A DNA stretch of 35,288 nucleotides from an uncultured Burkholderiales bacterium (GTDB lineage Bacteria; Pseudomonadota; Gammaproteobacteria; Burkholderiales; Burkholderiaceae_C): the NCBI GenBank assembly GCA_903838355.1, contig CAILYC010000060.1, positions 1-35,288 of the forward strand. Reading direction: 5' to 3'. The translations under genes were made by a program, and so were the position numbers. The notes beneath the pieces were generated by a model, which did not search any database, was not told the origin of the DNA, and worked only from the letters and a program-made list of their open reading frames with translations. This document shows, piece after piece, positions 18,415-27,155 of the stretch (within the stretch, counting starts at the first letter, position 1; each line of letters opens with the position of its first letter).

Positions 18415-19157
18415 ACCAACCCATCCTCAAAGTCAGTGAGCTCACCAAGTCCTATGGAGCCATTCAAGCCGTGCGGGGGGTCTCCTTTGAGGTGCCAGCG
18501 GGTGAAATTTTTGGTGTGATTGGGCCCAACGGTTCGGGTAAAACGACGCTTTTCAACAGCATGCTCGGTCAAATTACACCGGACGGCGGTCGCATCGAAT
18601 TCAAGGGCGAAGATGTCACCCAATTGGGGCCATTGGCGCTTAACCGTAAAGGGGTGGGGCGCACTTTCCAGACCCTGCAAGTCTTCTCCAAAATGTCGGT
18701 CATGGACAACCTCTTGGTTGCCGCCCAAGAGCACGAGGGCAACAAATGGAGTCGACTCCTGGGCTCGCACAGCCGCACCCTAGAGGACCGCGCCAACCAC
18801 TTGATCGACCAGTTTCGCATTCGACAGGTGGCCCAGCAAAAGGCCGGTGAATTGAGCTACGGTCAACAAAAATTGGTCGACATTGCCATGGCCTTCATGC
18901 GCGAGCCCGATGTCGTCTTGCTCGACGAGCCTTGCGCGGGGGTCAACCCCTCACTCGTGGGTGAAATCGGTCGACTGCTCAAAGCCTTGAATGAAGAAAA
19001 AGGTGGCAGTTTTGTGGTGATTGAGCACAACATGGATTTTGTGATGAGTCTTTGTCACCGCGTCATGGTGATGGTTGAGGGTGAAATCTTGGCCATTGGG
19101 ACCCCGGCAGAAATCCGCGCCAATGAAGCCGTGCTGAGCGCCTACTTGGGCCATTAA
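18411..19157 (+). CDS. livG: Branched-chain amino acid ABC transporter ATPase, LivG type
   Basis: The protein is 248 aa from the ATG at 18411 (MNQPILKVSELTKSYGAIQA), overlapping the livM stop; a longer open frame upstream is only the livM shadow. It is one of the two ATP-hydrolysing subunits. The Walker A motif is GPNGSGKT (38-45), the signature LSYGQQ (148-153), and Walker B VVLLDEP (168-174). The LivG type is shown by DEPCAGVNPSLVGEI and the C-terminal HRVMVMVEGEILAIGTPAEI. It pairs with LivF just downstream (13-base gap). Confidence 0.94.
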   Translation: MNQPILKVSELTKSYGAIQAVRGVSFEVPAGEIFGVIGPNGSGKTTLFNSMLGQITPDGGRIEFKGEDVTQLGPLALNRKGVGRTFQTLQVFSKMSVMDNLLVAAQEHEGNKWSRLLGSHSRTLEDRANHLIDQFRIRQVAQQKAGELSYGQQKLVDIAMAFMREPDVVLLDEPCAGVNPSLVGEIGRLLKALNEEKGGSFVVIEHNMDFVMSLCHRVMVMVEGEILAIGTPAEIRANEAVLSAYLGH

Positions 19158-19170
19158 AGAGACCGCCTAC

Positions 19171-19911
19171 ATGTCAACACCTTGCATTGAATTCAAAAAC
19201 GTTGTGGCGGGCTACAAAGAGTTCATGATTTTGAATGACCTCTCCTTTGAAGTGGAGGCTGGCTCCGTCACCCTCCTCATTGGCCCCAACGGGGCGGGCA
19301 AATCCACCGTCCTCAAAACCCTCTTTGGCCTCTTGAAACCCAAAACAGGCCACATTCTGTTCAAAGGCGAAGAGATTGGGGGAGCTAGTCAGAAGTCTCT
19401 CTTGGCCAAAGGCATCGCCTTTGTGCCGCAAGGGCGAAACCTCTTTGGCCAATTGAGCGTTTATGAAAACTTGGAGCTCGGAGGGATCACCTTGGGGATG
19501 CCCACCACCCACGCGCGCATTCCAGAGGTTCTTGAGTTTTTCCCAAGAGTCAAGGAGAGACTGCACTCGCGAGCCAGTGCGCTCTCAGGCGGCGAGCAAA
19601 AGCAGCTTGAAATCGGTCGAGCACTGCTCCTTCGCCCCTCTGTCATCTTGATCGATGAGCCCTCCATTGGTCTGTCGCCCATGGTGGTGCAAGATGTCTT
19701 TAAGCTCCTGAGAAAACTCGCAGACCAAGGTGCCACTGTTTTAATGGTCGAGCAAAACGTCAAAAGCGCATTGATGTATTCGGACCAGGCCATTGCACTC
19801 GAGTCAGGCCGCATGGTCATGAAGCGCCCGGCCCAGGACATCTTGAGCGACCCGCAAATGCAAAACCTTTTTTTGGGTGGCGCCGCGCCCATAGACCTTA
19901 CAACTTCTTAA
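19171..19911 (+). CDS. livF: Branched-chain amino acid ABC transporter ATPase, LivF type
   Basis: The protein is 246 aa. Walker A is GPNGAGKS (38-45), the signature LSGGEQ (138-143), and Walker B VILIDEP (158-164). LivF type is shown by GIAFVPQGRNLFGQLSVYEN and DEPSIGLSPMVVQDVF. It works as the second nucleotide-binding subunit with LivG, beneath the LivH/LivM channel. It is the last gene of the operon and ends 19 bases before the stop of the convergent peptide transporter, with no hairpin between them. A binding-protein gene, which usually accompanies these four, is absent on both sides. Confidence 0.94.
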   Translation: MSTPCIEFKNVVAGYKEFMILNDLSFEVEAGSVTLLIGPNGAGKSTVLKTLFGLLKPKTGHILFKGEEIGGASQKSLLAKGIAFVPQGRNLFGQLSVYENLELGGITLGMPTTHARIPEVLEFFPRVKERLHSRASALSGGEQKQLEIGRALLLRPSVILIDEPSIGLSPMVVQDVFKLLRKLADQGATVLMVEQNVKSALMYSDQAIALESGRMVMKRPAQDILSDPQMQNLFLGGAAPIDLTTS

Positions 19912-19930
19912 TTTTTGCGAAGCCCACACC

Positions 19931-21979
19931 TCAAAGCCTGGGTACACTCTCGAGAAGTCGCCGGGTGTAAGGGTGTTGTGGGTTTTCTAAAACATCTTCG
20001 GTTTTTCCCACCTCCACAAAAACACCAGACTTCATCACCGCCACTTGATGGGCCAAATAGGACACCACCCCCATGTTGTGGGTGATGAACAAATAACTCA
20101 CCCCTAAGCGGGTTTGGAGTTCACGCAGTAAATTCAAGATCTGCGCTTGAATCGAAACATCCAGTGCCGAGGTCGGTTCATCACAGATGATGAGTTGGGG
20201 CTTGATGGCCAAAGCCCTTGCAATGGCAATGCGCTGACGCTGCCCACCAGAGAACTCGTGGGGGTACCTTGTGAGGGACGTGCGAGCAAGACCCACTTGA
20301 TCCAACAATTCAAGAATGTCACGGCCTCTTTGAGCCGCACTCCATGACGGGCGCAGGCTCACCATGCCTTCTTGCAAAATGTCTTCGATGCGCATGCGCG
20401 GGTTCAAGGACGCAAACGGGTTTTGAAAAATGATTTGCATTTGACGCCGCGCTTCTCGCAAGGTTTCTTTGCGCTTGGAGAGCAAGGACTGTCCAGACAG
20501 GATCACCTCCCCGCTCACCTGTGCTTTGGAGCCCAATACCTGGATCATGGCCTTGCCAAGCGTCGTTTTACCGCAGCCCGACTCCCCCACCAAAGCGAGC
20601 GTCTGCCCTTTGGCGATCTCAAAGGAGACACCCTTGACCGCTTCAAAGACCTTGTTGTTGCCGCCAAACCAACTTGCCCCAGTCGTGCCGTAGGTCACCT
20701 TCAAATCCGCGACCTTGAGCAAAGGCGACTCAGGCCTGGCCTCTGAATTCAAAGGGCTGGCCTTCATCCCAACAGCAGACGACCCGTTTCCTAAGGGGCT
20801 TGGACGCAACTGAATCTCGCTTAACTGAACCTCGCTCCACTGAACCTCGCTTTCATGGGCTCTCACACAACGCACGCTGTGCACTTGGCGTTGCGCCTGG
20901 TGGGTCGTGCCGCCATTGCTCTTTTCTAAGGGTGCCGTCACGCGCCGCATGGTGCTCGCTTGAGGGCTCTTGCACATCGCAAGAGCATGCGGACAGCGCG
21001 GCTCAAAGCGACAACCAAGAAAGGCTTGCGACAAAGGCGGGACCTGTCCGGCGATGGCGGCCAAGTCGCCTCCGCGTTTGCTGGGCGTGGGCAGGGACTG
21101 CATTAAGAGCTGCGAGTAAGGGTGGCGCGCTTCATGAAAAAAGCGTTTCGCCTCACACACCTCGACAATTTCTCCCGCATACATCAAAGCCACTTGATCG
21201 GCCATGCCCTTGACCACGGCCAAATCATGGGTGATGAGCAATAGCGCCATTTTTCGCTCATGTTGCAACGACTTCAATAACTCAAGCACCTGGGCTTGTA
21301 GGGTGACGTCAAGGGCCGTGGTCGGTTCGTCGGCAATCAATAAATCGGGCTCTGCCGCCAAGGCCATGGCAATCATCACCCGCTGCAGTTGACCACCCGA
21401 GAGCTCAAAGGCATACTGATCAAAGCGTTTGTCCACATCCTCCAAGCCCACACGTTCGAACCATCCGCGGGCTTTTTGAGCAGCCTCGCCACGAGAGAGA
21501 TGGGGTGAGTGCTGCAAGATGCCCTCGGTGACTTGGTCCCCCAGTCGCATCACCGGGTTCAAGCTCGTGGCGGGTTCTTGGAAAACAATCGAAATCCTTC
21601 GGCCTCGAAATTGTTGCATCTCGCGCTCTGTGAGGTCGAGCAAATCCTGCCCCTTCAAGTTCACCTCGCCCCCGTTGATACGGGCCACCTCGGGCAAGAG
21701 TTGCATGAGGGCCAAAGCGGTCATGGATTTTCCACATCCCGACTCGCCCACCAAAGCAAAGGTCTGGCCCGCTTCAATGCAAAACTCAAGCGCACTCAAA
21801 GCCTCCACCCAGGCGCCCGCACCCTCGAGGACGACGCCAAGATCCTTCACCGCCAAGATGTGAGAGGAGGCTGAGATCGACATGGCGGACACAGGCGACA
21901 CAGGCGACACAGGCGACAAGGGCGACAAGGGCGACAAGGGCGACAAGGGAGTGGCCATCAAAGGCTCTGGCGTATTCAT
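19931..21979 (-). CDS. Fused double ATPase of a peptide ABC transporter (YejF/DppDF type)
   Basis: The protein is 682 aa with two complete ABC ATPase domains in one chain. Domain 1 has GESGCGKS (78-85), LSGGQ (193-197) and LLIADEP (213-219), then the oligopeptide-type C-terminal region RHPYSQLLMQSLPTP and CRFEPRCPHALAMC. Domain 2 has GESGCGKT (465-472), FSGGQ (576-580), LIICDEP (596-602) and the ending HPYTRRLLESVPRL. The fusion is as in E. coli YejF, but about 150 aa longer because of a long linker (340-415) and an SPL/SPV repeat at the N-terminus. Both extra parts come from short in-frame tandem DNA repeats. A start at the internal MSISASSH (residue 33) would skip the N-terminal repeat. It lies 4 bases downstream of the permease gene. 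Confidence 0.93.
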   Translation of the reverse strand: MNTPEPLMATPLSPLSPLSPLSPVSPVSPVSAMSISASSHILAVKDLGVVLEGAGAWVEALSALEFCIEAGQTFALVGESGCGKSMTALALMQLLPEVARINGGEVNLKGQDLLDLTEREMQQFRGRRISIVFQEPATSLNPVMRLGDQVTEGILQHSPHLSRGEAAQKARGWFERVGLEDVDKRFDQYAFELSGGQLQRVMIAMALAAEPDLLIADEPTTALDVTLQAQVLELLKSLQHERKMALLLITHDLAVVKGMADQVALMYAGEIVEVCEAKRFFHEARHPYSQLLMQSLPTPSKRGGDLAAIAGQVPPLSQAFLGCRFEPRCPHALAMCKSPQASTMRRVTAPLEKSNGGTTHQAQRQVHSVRCVRAHESEVQWSEVQLSEIQLRPSPLGNGSSAVGMKASPLNSEARPESPLLKVADLKVTYGTTGASWFGGNNKVFEAVKGVSFEIAKGQTLALVGESGCGKTTLGKAMIQVLGSKAQVSGEVILSGQSLLSKRKETLREARRQMQIIFQNPFASLNPRMRIEDILQEGMVSLRPSWSAAQRGRDILELLDQVGLARTSLTRYPHEFSGGQRQRIAIARALAIKPQLIICDEPTSALDVSIQAQILNLLRELQTRLGVSYLFITHNMGVVSYLAHQVAVMKSGVFVEVGKTEDVLENPQHPYTRRLLESVPRL
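20807..20851. repeat. 15-bp tandem repeat, three units, in the ATPase linker
   Basis: Three units of 15 bp (consensus ACTGAACCTCGCT plus two variable bases) run head to tail. On the minus strand they encode the repeating SEVQW/SEVQL/SEIQL in the linker between the two ATPase domains. The length is a multiple of three, so gain or loss of a unit keeps the frame. Confidence 0.85.
21888..21949. repeat. 9-bp tandem repeat at the 5' end of the double ATPase gene
   Basis: About seven 9-bp units in two variants (AGGCGACAC and GGGCGACAA) follow each other. Read on the minus strand they encode SPL four times and then SPV three times within the first 31 residues. Units are in frame, so copy number could change without breaking the gene. 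The repeat precedes the internal ATG for MSISASSH, so it may be outside the essential protein. Confidence 0.9.
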
Positions 21980-21983
21980 GACT

Positions 21984-23513
21984 TCAGGCAGGATCTCTTG
22001 CTGATGAACGGGGCGCGATGGAAGCCGGGCGTGGGTTGGTGTGCGCCGCAGGTGGGGGGCGACGCTTCATGGCGGTGTAGCGGGATTTGGGGTCAAAGGC
22101 ATCTCGCACCGCATCGGCCAACATGTTGGCGCTGATGACCAGGCAAAACATGAACAAAAAGGCACTCGCAAGCGTCCACCAAACGACCGGAGAGGCCGAC
22201 AATTCCTGGCGCGAAGCGTTGATCATGACCCCAAAACTCGCTGTGTTGGCGTCCACGCCAACGCCCACATAAGAAAGCACGGCTTCAGACAGGATAAAAC
22301 CCGAGAACTGCATCACACAGTTGATGAGCACCAAGTGCATCAAATTGGGGGCGATGTGGGCAAACAAAATGCGCACGCGACTCACCCCAAAAGCCTGAGC
22401 GGCTTGGATGTAGTCGAGTTCTCTCAATTTCATGGTCTCGCCTCGGATCAAACGACATAGCCCCGTGAACGAGGTGAGCGCCAAGATCAGGCACAAAAAG
22501 AAAAGTCTTGCGTCACTCCTGGCCAGGGTGGAGTTGAAAAACTCGGTGTGCGAATCAATGAACACTTGGAGCATCAAAACCGAGGCCGCGATCAAAAGCA
22601 CATCTGGAACAGAAGCGAGCAAGGTGTAGCCGTATTGAATCCCCTCGTCGACCCAACCTTTGAAATACCCTGCGGTGATACCGAGCACCAGCGCCAAGGG
22701 CATGATGACCAAGGTGGTCAGGGTGCCAATGACAAAGGCGGTGCGGATACTCTTTAAAGCCATCAGCAAAACCGAATTGCCGGTTTGATCGGTCCCCAGC
22801 ACATGGTAGTGCGACGACAAGGTGATGAACCAAAGCACGGTGGTGCTCATCAAAAAGAAGGTGAGTGCAGCGGTTTTGAGGGGCCACTCGTGCTCTTTCT
22901 GGGCCCAGGCCGTAAATGTCCTGATACGCAACCCTTGCAAACATTGGAGCCATTGAGCAAAGTGACTTTGTCGCCAATTCCAAGCCAGCAGCAAGATCAA
23001 GACCAAAGCGTTCAACAAGAGTGACTCGCCGAGTGCTTGGAGGCTGAGCGAGACGCAGTCTGAGAGCAACTCGACTTTGGGGTCACTCAAGTGGCCACCA
23101 CCAAATTGAAGTCTAGGGTAGTCGCGCACGCTGTGGCCATTTTGAAGGAAGCTTTCTTTTTTGAAGCCGTAAGTCGACAAGGGGGCCGAGTAACTGCGCT
23201 CACGAGCTGATTTGAGCGGTTTCGTGAGCCAGTCTAGGAGCGACTGGGGCTCTGCATAAAGAAGCGGACTGGAGGGCGCTGCTTGCTGATCTTGAGGATG
23301 AGACAGTGGCAAGCGAAAATGAATCGAGTCGAGGATCGCCACAACAATGAAAAATGACAGCACCATGGCGCTTGCCACCGACACCGGGCGCTTCAAGGCA
23401 TTGCCCCAAGACGCTTTGAGCGGCGGTGTTTTAACAACATAGACCCCATAGCCAAGCACGCTCAGCAGCAAGGCGTACAAAAAGAGATCAATGAGTAAAA
23501 CAACCGGTTGCAT
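21984..23513 (-). CDS. Peptide ABC transporter permease (DppC/YejE type), extended
   Basis: The protein is 509 aa, well above the usual 300-340. The conserved permease core lies in the second half: HVLGTDQTGNSVLLMALKSI, then five membrane segments, with the EAA-type loop IQAAQAFGVSRVRILFAHIA that contacts the ATPase. The first half is unusual: two or three hydrophobic segments (residues 1-27 and about 45-65, and one near 165-180) separated by a polar stretch of about 100 residues (PLSHPQDQQ through GGGHLSDPK) likely in the periplasm. YejE-type permeases also have an expanded periplasmic loop, but a shorter one. The C-terminal tail is Pro/Arg-rich. AAGAAG precedes the ATG. Confidence 0.88.
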   Translation of the reverse strand: MQPVVLLIDLFLYALLLSVLGYGVYVVKTPPLKASWGNALKRPVSVASAMVLSFFIVVAILDSIHFRLPLSHPQDQQAAPSSPLLYAEPQSLLDWLTKPLKSARERSYSAPLSTYGFKKESFLQNGHSVRDYPRLQFGGGHLSDPKVELLSDCVSLSLQALGESLLLNALVLILLLAWNWRQSHFAQWLQCLQGLRIRTFTAWAQKEHEWPLKTAALTFFLMSTTVLWFITLSSHYHVLGTDQTGNSVLLMALKSIRTAFVIGTLTTLVIMPLALVLGITAGYFKGWVDEGIQYGYTLLASVPDVLLIAASVLMLQVFIDSHTEFFNSTLARSDARLFFLCLILALTSFTGLCRLIRGETMKLRELDYIQAAQAFGVSRVRILFAHIAPNLMHLVLINCVMQFSGFILSEAVLSYVGVGVDANTASFGVMINASRQELSASPVVWWTLASAFLFMFCLVISANMLADAVRDAFDPKSRYTAMKRRPPPAAHTNPRPASIAPRSSARDPA

Positions 23514-23551
23514 GAAAGCGCTTCTTTAGGACGATGCTGGGTTAAACATTT

Positions 23552-23578
23552 GGGTTTGCAGGGTTTGCAGGGTTTGGG
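23552..23578. repeat. 9-bp tandem repeat between the two permease genes
   Basis: GGGTTTGCA at 23552-23560 and 23561-23569 is followed by the variant GGGTTTGGG at 23570-23578. The repeat fills much of the 68-base gap between the two permease genes. It lies in the leader of the downstream permease, so copy number could alter spacing or RNA structure there. Confidence 0.8.
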
Positions 23579-23581
23579 GGT

Positions 23582-24559
23582 TCATTGCAAGCGAATTCGA
23601 GGGTCTGCCCAGGCATAGCACAAGTCGGTCAAGATGAGGCCCACGATGTAGAGAAAAGACCCGACAAACACCATGGCCCTCACGATGGCAAAGTCTTGCG
23701 AGCCGATGGCTTCGATCAAATAGCTCCCAAGCCCCGGGATCGAGAAAAAAGACTCAACGATCAAGCTGCCCATAAAAAGGAGTGGGATGATGGCCACGCT
23801 TGAGCTGATGATCGGGATCAGCGCGTTTCTGAGAACATGGGCAAAGAGCACCCTTGTTTCAGACAAGCCCTTGGCCCGAGCGGTGCGGACATGGTCTTTG
23901 TTGATCTCTTCCAAAAAGACGGTACGGTTGAACCTCACTTGGCTGCCCAAACCCGCGACCACACTGATGGCAATGGGCATGAGCAAAAAGCGCCAAGCGT
24001 CTGCTTGCGCACTGTAGCCCGAGACCGGCAACCACTGGAGGACCTTGGACATGGTGAATTGCCCTGCCACAATAAAGAAAAGCGAGGAGATCGACATGAG
24101 CACCACACACACCAAGGTGCCCCATAAGTCGAGGTAACTCCCCCGAAAAAACGCAAGCATCATGGCCAAGGCGATGGAGGTGGCCATGCCGATGATGAAG
24201 CTTGGCAGCGCCAAGGCCAGGCTCGGGATGGCGCGTTGGGCCATCTCTCGACTGATGTCTCGCCCGCTGTCGGCTCGGCCAAAATCAAAGCTCATCAAGT
24301 GCACCGTCGTGTCAAAAAACAAAGTGTTGGTGAGGGCCAAACTGCCCGTGGACTTATCGTCATAAAAAAGAGAGCGGTCGTAACCCCGCTCGGCCTTCCA
24401 CTGCTCGATGGCTGCCGGGGTGATGCGTTTCCCCCCCAACTGCATGCGCGCCATGTCGTCGGGGGTGTTCAGTTTGAAAAACAACACAAATGTCAAGAGG
24501 TTGATACCCATGAGGATCAAAAAACCGTAGGCGATTTTGCGCAGCAAAAATCGAATCAT
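23582..24559 (-). CDS. Peptide ABC transporter permease (DppB/YejB type)
   Basis: The protein is 325 aa from the ATG at 24559 (MIRFLLRKIAYGFLILMGIN), which overlaps the stop of the binding-protein gene by ATGA and gives the standard DppB/YejB N-terminus. An open frame upstream to 24742 is the shadow of the binding protein. It shows six membrane segments, the LGGKRITPAAIEQWKAERGY periplasmic segment, and the ATPase-contact loop HVRTARAKGLSETRVLFAHV followed by LRNALIPIISS. It forms the channel with the 509-aa permease. Length and motifs are regular, in contrast to its two neighbours. Confidence 0.93.
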   Translation of the reverse strand: MIRFLLRKIAYGFLILMGINLLTFVLFFKLNTPDDMARMQLGGKRITPAAIEQWKAERGYDRSLFYDDKSTGSLALTNTLFFDTTVHLMSFDFGRADSGRDISREMAQRAIPSLALALPSFIIGMATSIALAMMLAFFRGSYLDLWGTLVCVVLMSISSLFFIVAGQFTMSKVLQWLPVSGYSAQADAWRFLLMPIAISVVAGLGSQVRFNRTVFLEEINKDHVRTARAKGLSETRVLFAHVLRNALIPIISSSVAIIPLLFMGSLIVESFFSIPGLGSYLIEAIGSQDFAIVRAMVFVGSFLYIVGLILTDLCYAWADPRIRLQ

Positions 24560-27015
24560 GACGCCCTCTCCTCTTTGACGGCTGGGCTTGGATCGGGCGA
24601 ATGCCCCATTGGGGATGCCCCAGCCCATGCGGCATTGACGCGTGTGCCTTGGCGACGTCGCCATACCGACCAGGCGGGCCACACCAAGAGGGCTAAAAGA
24701 AGGGGCAGCACCAACAAAGGCCAGACCACGGCTTGGTTCCATTCTTGAATTTTGACGCGCCTGAGATTGGCATCGATGCGAATATAGGCCATTTGGTCAC
24801 GCACGATGTTGGAGGGTTTGCCGTTGTGCACCCAAGGCTGATAGGCGCCGCCATACTCCTCGGACCAGCCAAAAATCATGGCGGCATCGTCTTGCATGAG
24901 GGCCTCCATTTTTTTGATGACCGCCAGCCGCTCGGGTGTGTTGTCCATGTCCTTCATGGCGTCGAACAATCGGTCGTATTCGGCATTGGTGTAATTGGAG
25001 CCGTTTTCACCACCGTATTTCACTTTGCCGTTGGGGCCGTAGAGGAGAAAGAGAAAGTTCTCTGGATCGGGGTAGTCGGCCAGCCAACCGGCAAAAAAGA
25101 ACTGCGCCGAGCCCTTGATCATCTTGTCTTGAAACCGATTGAAGTCGGTGTTTCTGATCTCGAGCTGAACATTGAGCTTGGCAAACTGTTTCGCCACCCA
25201 GTCCATGCGCGCTTTGTAGCCTGGGCCCACCCCCTGGGTGTCAAAGTTCAGGACCAAGGGTTGCCCTGTCTTGGCGTCGCGTCCGTTTGGGTAGCCCGCC
25301 AGCGTCAATAGCCGTTTGGCGTCTTCTAGGGTCTTTTTTGGGTGCTCGGGGGATTTCATGTCGTAGAGCACTGGATTCAAGGCATTGGGCTCCCAGCCAA
25401 AGAGGCCAGGCACGACCAAACTCGAATTGATTTGGGCGCGGTTGTTTTCAAAGACAGAGACGTATTCCTGGAAATCAAAGGCGATGGAGAGCGCTTGTCG
25501 AAGAAATTTGTGGCGCTCGGCCTCTTCGCGCGTGCGCCCGCCTCCCACCACCGGATCCAACCAATTGAAGCCATAGTACCAAAGGCCCACTTGCAAGGTG
25601 CTGGGGAGCTGAATTTGATGGGCCTTGAGCTCGGGGGCCAGTCCCGTGCCGTCTTGGATGGAGACTTGGTAAGCAATACCGGGCTCACCGCGCTCAATTT
25701 GCGGAGTGTCGAAGTAGCCTTGGATGAATTTGGTGACGACGGAGGTCCCTTCTTTCTCACGCAAGGTGATGATTTGGTCAACAAAGGGGGTCGTTTTGCC
25801 GCAGTCCCTGAGCAAACCGTTCTCCAAGTCACCCGCTTGACCACCTCTTGCGACTTCTCCCTCACACGGATAGGGCACACCTCGGTAGTTGGGGTTTTTC
25901 TGGAGCACCATTTGAGAATTGGGGTCGTGCTCGGTGAGCATGTAAGGACCTGTTCCCACCGGCCAGACGTCGGATGTGAAGTTTTTCTCGACCATACCAG
26001 GCTGGGCATAAAAGGCATCAACCTCCCAGGCGACAGGTGCGAAAAACGTCATCGCCAGCCAATACTTGAACTGGGGGTAAAGGCCCTTGACCTTGATCCT
26101 CAAGGTGTAGCGCTCGGGCACTTCGAGTCCTGGAAAGTCCTGCTCACGAAAGTCAAGCCAGGGCAGTGCTTGCCTTGACGCCATGGGCGTGTTGCCTCGC
26201 TTGGCTTTCATGGCGTCATTGAGAACTTTGATGCGTTGACCGTACTCTTCAAAGCCCAGAATCTTTTGCGACAAAAAGCCATAAGCCGGCGAATTAATCC
26301 TGGGGGTGGCCAGGCGTTTGATGGCATAGGCGTAGTCCTCGGCCACGAGTTCTCTCGTGCCCATGTTGGCAAAGTCATAAGGCGTTTTTTTATCTTGCAA
26401 GTCCTTTGGGCCCAAATGCGCATAGCGCAGTTGACCGTCTTGGGCCTTGGCAAAAGCCGGGTGAGGCGCAAACCGAATGCCTTTTTGCAGTTGCAACTCA
26501 AAGACCGTCACAGCAACCTGGGACTGCTGCTCGCGGGTGAGTTGAGCGTCCTTGAACTGCAAAACATGACCCCTTGCGTCGAGGTAAGTCAATTGCGGCA
26601 TGGCCGTGAGCGTCTTGGGCTCTAGGGTGTAGGGCCGTTTGAGGTAATGGTATTTGAGGGGGGGTTCATAAACGCTGTAGGTCCAAGTCGTCTCGTTGTT
26701 GCTGTAAGAAGAGGCCGAATCGAGGTGCTTGGGGTCTTCTTGGTAGGAACTGATGAAGACATTTTGATCAATCAAGTCTTGTGACACCGGGGCATTCAAA
26801 ACCCATGCATGGACCAAGCCCACTTGCAACGACAGTTGCGCTGCGGTCCAAACACGCCAAATGGCCTTGACACCCGAGCACTTGGGGTTGAACAAAGAAT
26901 GCATCCCAGGAAAAAAATCAAACATCGAAGGTAAAATTTCAACGGTCCAACCCAAATCGGCCTTGCTGGCCACGACTTGTGAGTATCTCCATCCTAATGC
27001 ATATTTCGAGTCCAA
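24556..27015 (-). CDS. Peptide-binding protein of an ABC transporter (SBP_bac_5) with C-terminal membrane anchor
   Basis: The frame encodes up to 819 aa. The start is uncertain: 27015 is a TTG, and ATGs at 26925 and 26904 sit nearer a signal-peptide-like segment (VKAIWRVWTAAQLSLQVGLV) without a clear ribosome binding site. The body is a family-5 solute-binding protein: SDVWPVGTGPYMLTEHDPNS, FLRQALSIAFDFQEY, QFFFAGWLADYPDPENFLFL and NYTNAEYDRLFDAM. It should capture peptides or similar solutes in the periplasm. Two oddities stand out. It is much longer than E. coli YejA (about 600 aa). It also ends in a strong hydrophobic helix (about 762-784, VVWPLLVLPLLLALLVWPAW) followed by WRRRQ and a roughly 30-residue tail, which would anchor it in the inner membrane beside the permeases. 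It is the first gene of the operon. Confidence 0.88.
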   Translation of the reverse strand: MDSKYALGWRYSQVVASKADLGWTVEILPSMFDFFPGMHSLFNPKCSGVKAIWRVWTAAQLSLQVGLVHAWVLNAPVSQDLIDQNVFISSYQEDPKHLDSASSYSNNETTWTYSVYEPPLKYHYLKRPYTLEPKTLTAMPQLTYLDARGHVLQFKDAQLTREQQSQVAVTVFELQLQKGIRFAPHPAFAKAQDGQLRYAHLGPKDLQDKKTPYDFANMGTRELVAEDYAYAIKRLATPRINSPAYGFLSQKILGFEEYGQRIKVLNDAMKAKRGNTPMASRQALPWLDFREQDFPGLEVPERYTLRIKVKGLYPQFKYWLAMTFFAPVAWEVDAFYAQPGMVEKNFTSDVWPVGTGPYMLTEHDPNSQMVLQKNPNYRGVPYPCEGEVARGGQAGDLENGLLRDCGKTTPFVDQIITLREKEGTSVVTKFIQGYFDTPQIERGEPGIAYQVSIQDGTGLAPELKAHQIQLPSTLQVGLWYYGFNWLDPVVGGGRTREEAERHKFLRQALSIAFDFQEYVSVFENNRAQINSSLVVPGLFGWEPNALNPVLYDMKSPEHPKKTLEDAKRLLTLAGYPNGRDAKTGQPLVLNFDTQGVGPGYKARMDWVAKQFAKLNVQLEIRNTDFNRFQDKMIKGSAQFFFAGWLADYPDPENFLFLLYGPNGKVKYGGENGSNYTNAEYDRLFDAMKDMDNTPERLAVIKKMEALMQDDAAMIFGWSEEYGGAYQPWVHNGKPSNIVRDQMAYIRIDANLRRVKIQEWNQAVVWPLLVLPLLLALLVWPAWSVWRRRQGTRVNAAWAGASPMGHSPDPSPAVKEERAS

Positions 27016-27049
27016 ACGCCCATGAAGATGAGGGCACTTTTAAAAAGAC

Positions 27050-27108
27050 AAAAAACCAGAGGGAGTCAGGGTTTTATCCATAAAACCCTCTCAATTCTCT
27101 GGTTTTTT
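27050..27108 (-). terminator. Nested double-stem terminator after the TonB receptor gene
   Basis: An outer 12-bp stem (AAAAAACCAGAG at 27050-27061, complement at 27097-27108) encloses an inner 9-bp stem (AGGGTTTTA at 27068-27076, complement at 27081-27089). T runs follow on either strand. On the minus strand it ends the TonB receptor transcript about 50 bases past its stop and separates it from the peptide transporter operon. Confidence 0.85.
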
Positions 27109-27155
27109 GCCTTAAACGCTGGGCAACGTTCACCCAGGGGAAGTCGACACAGGCC

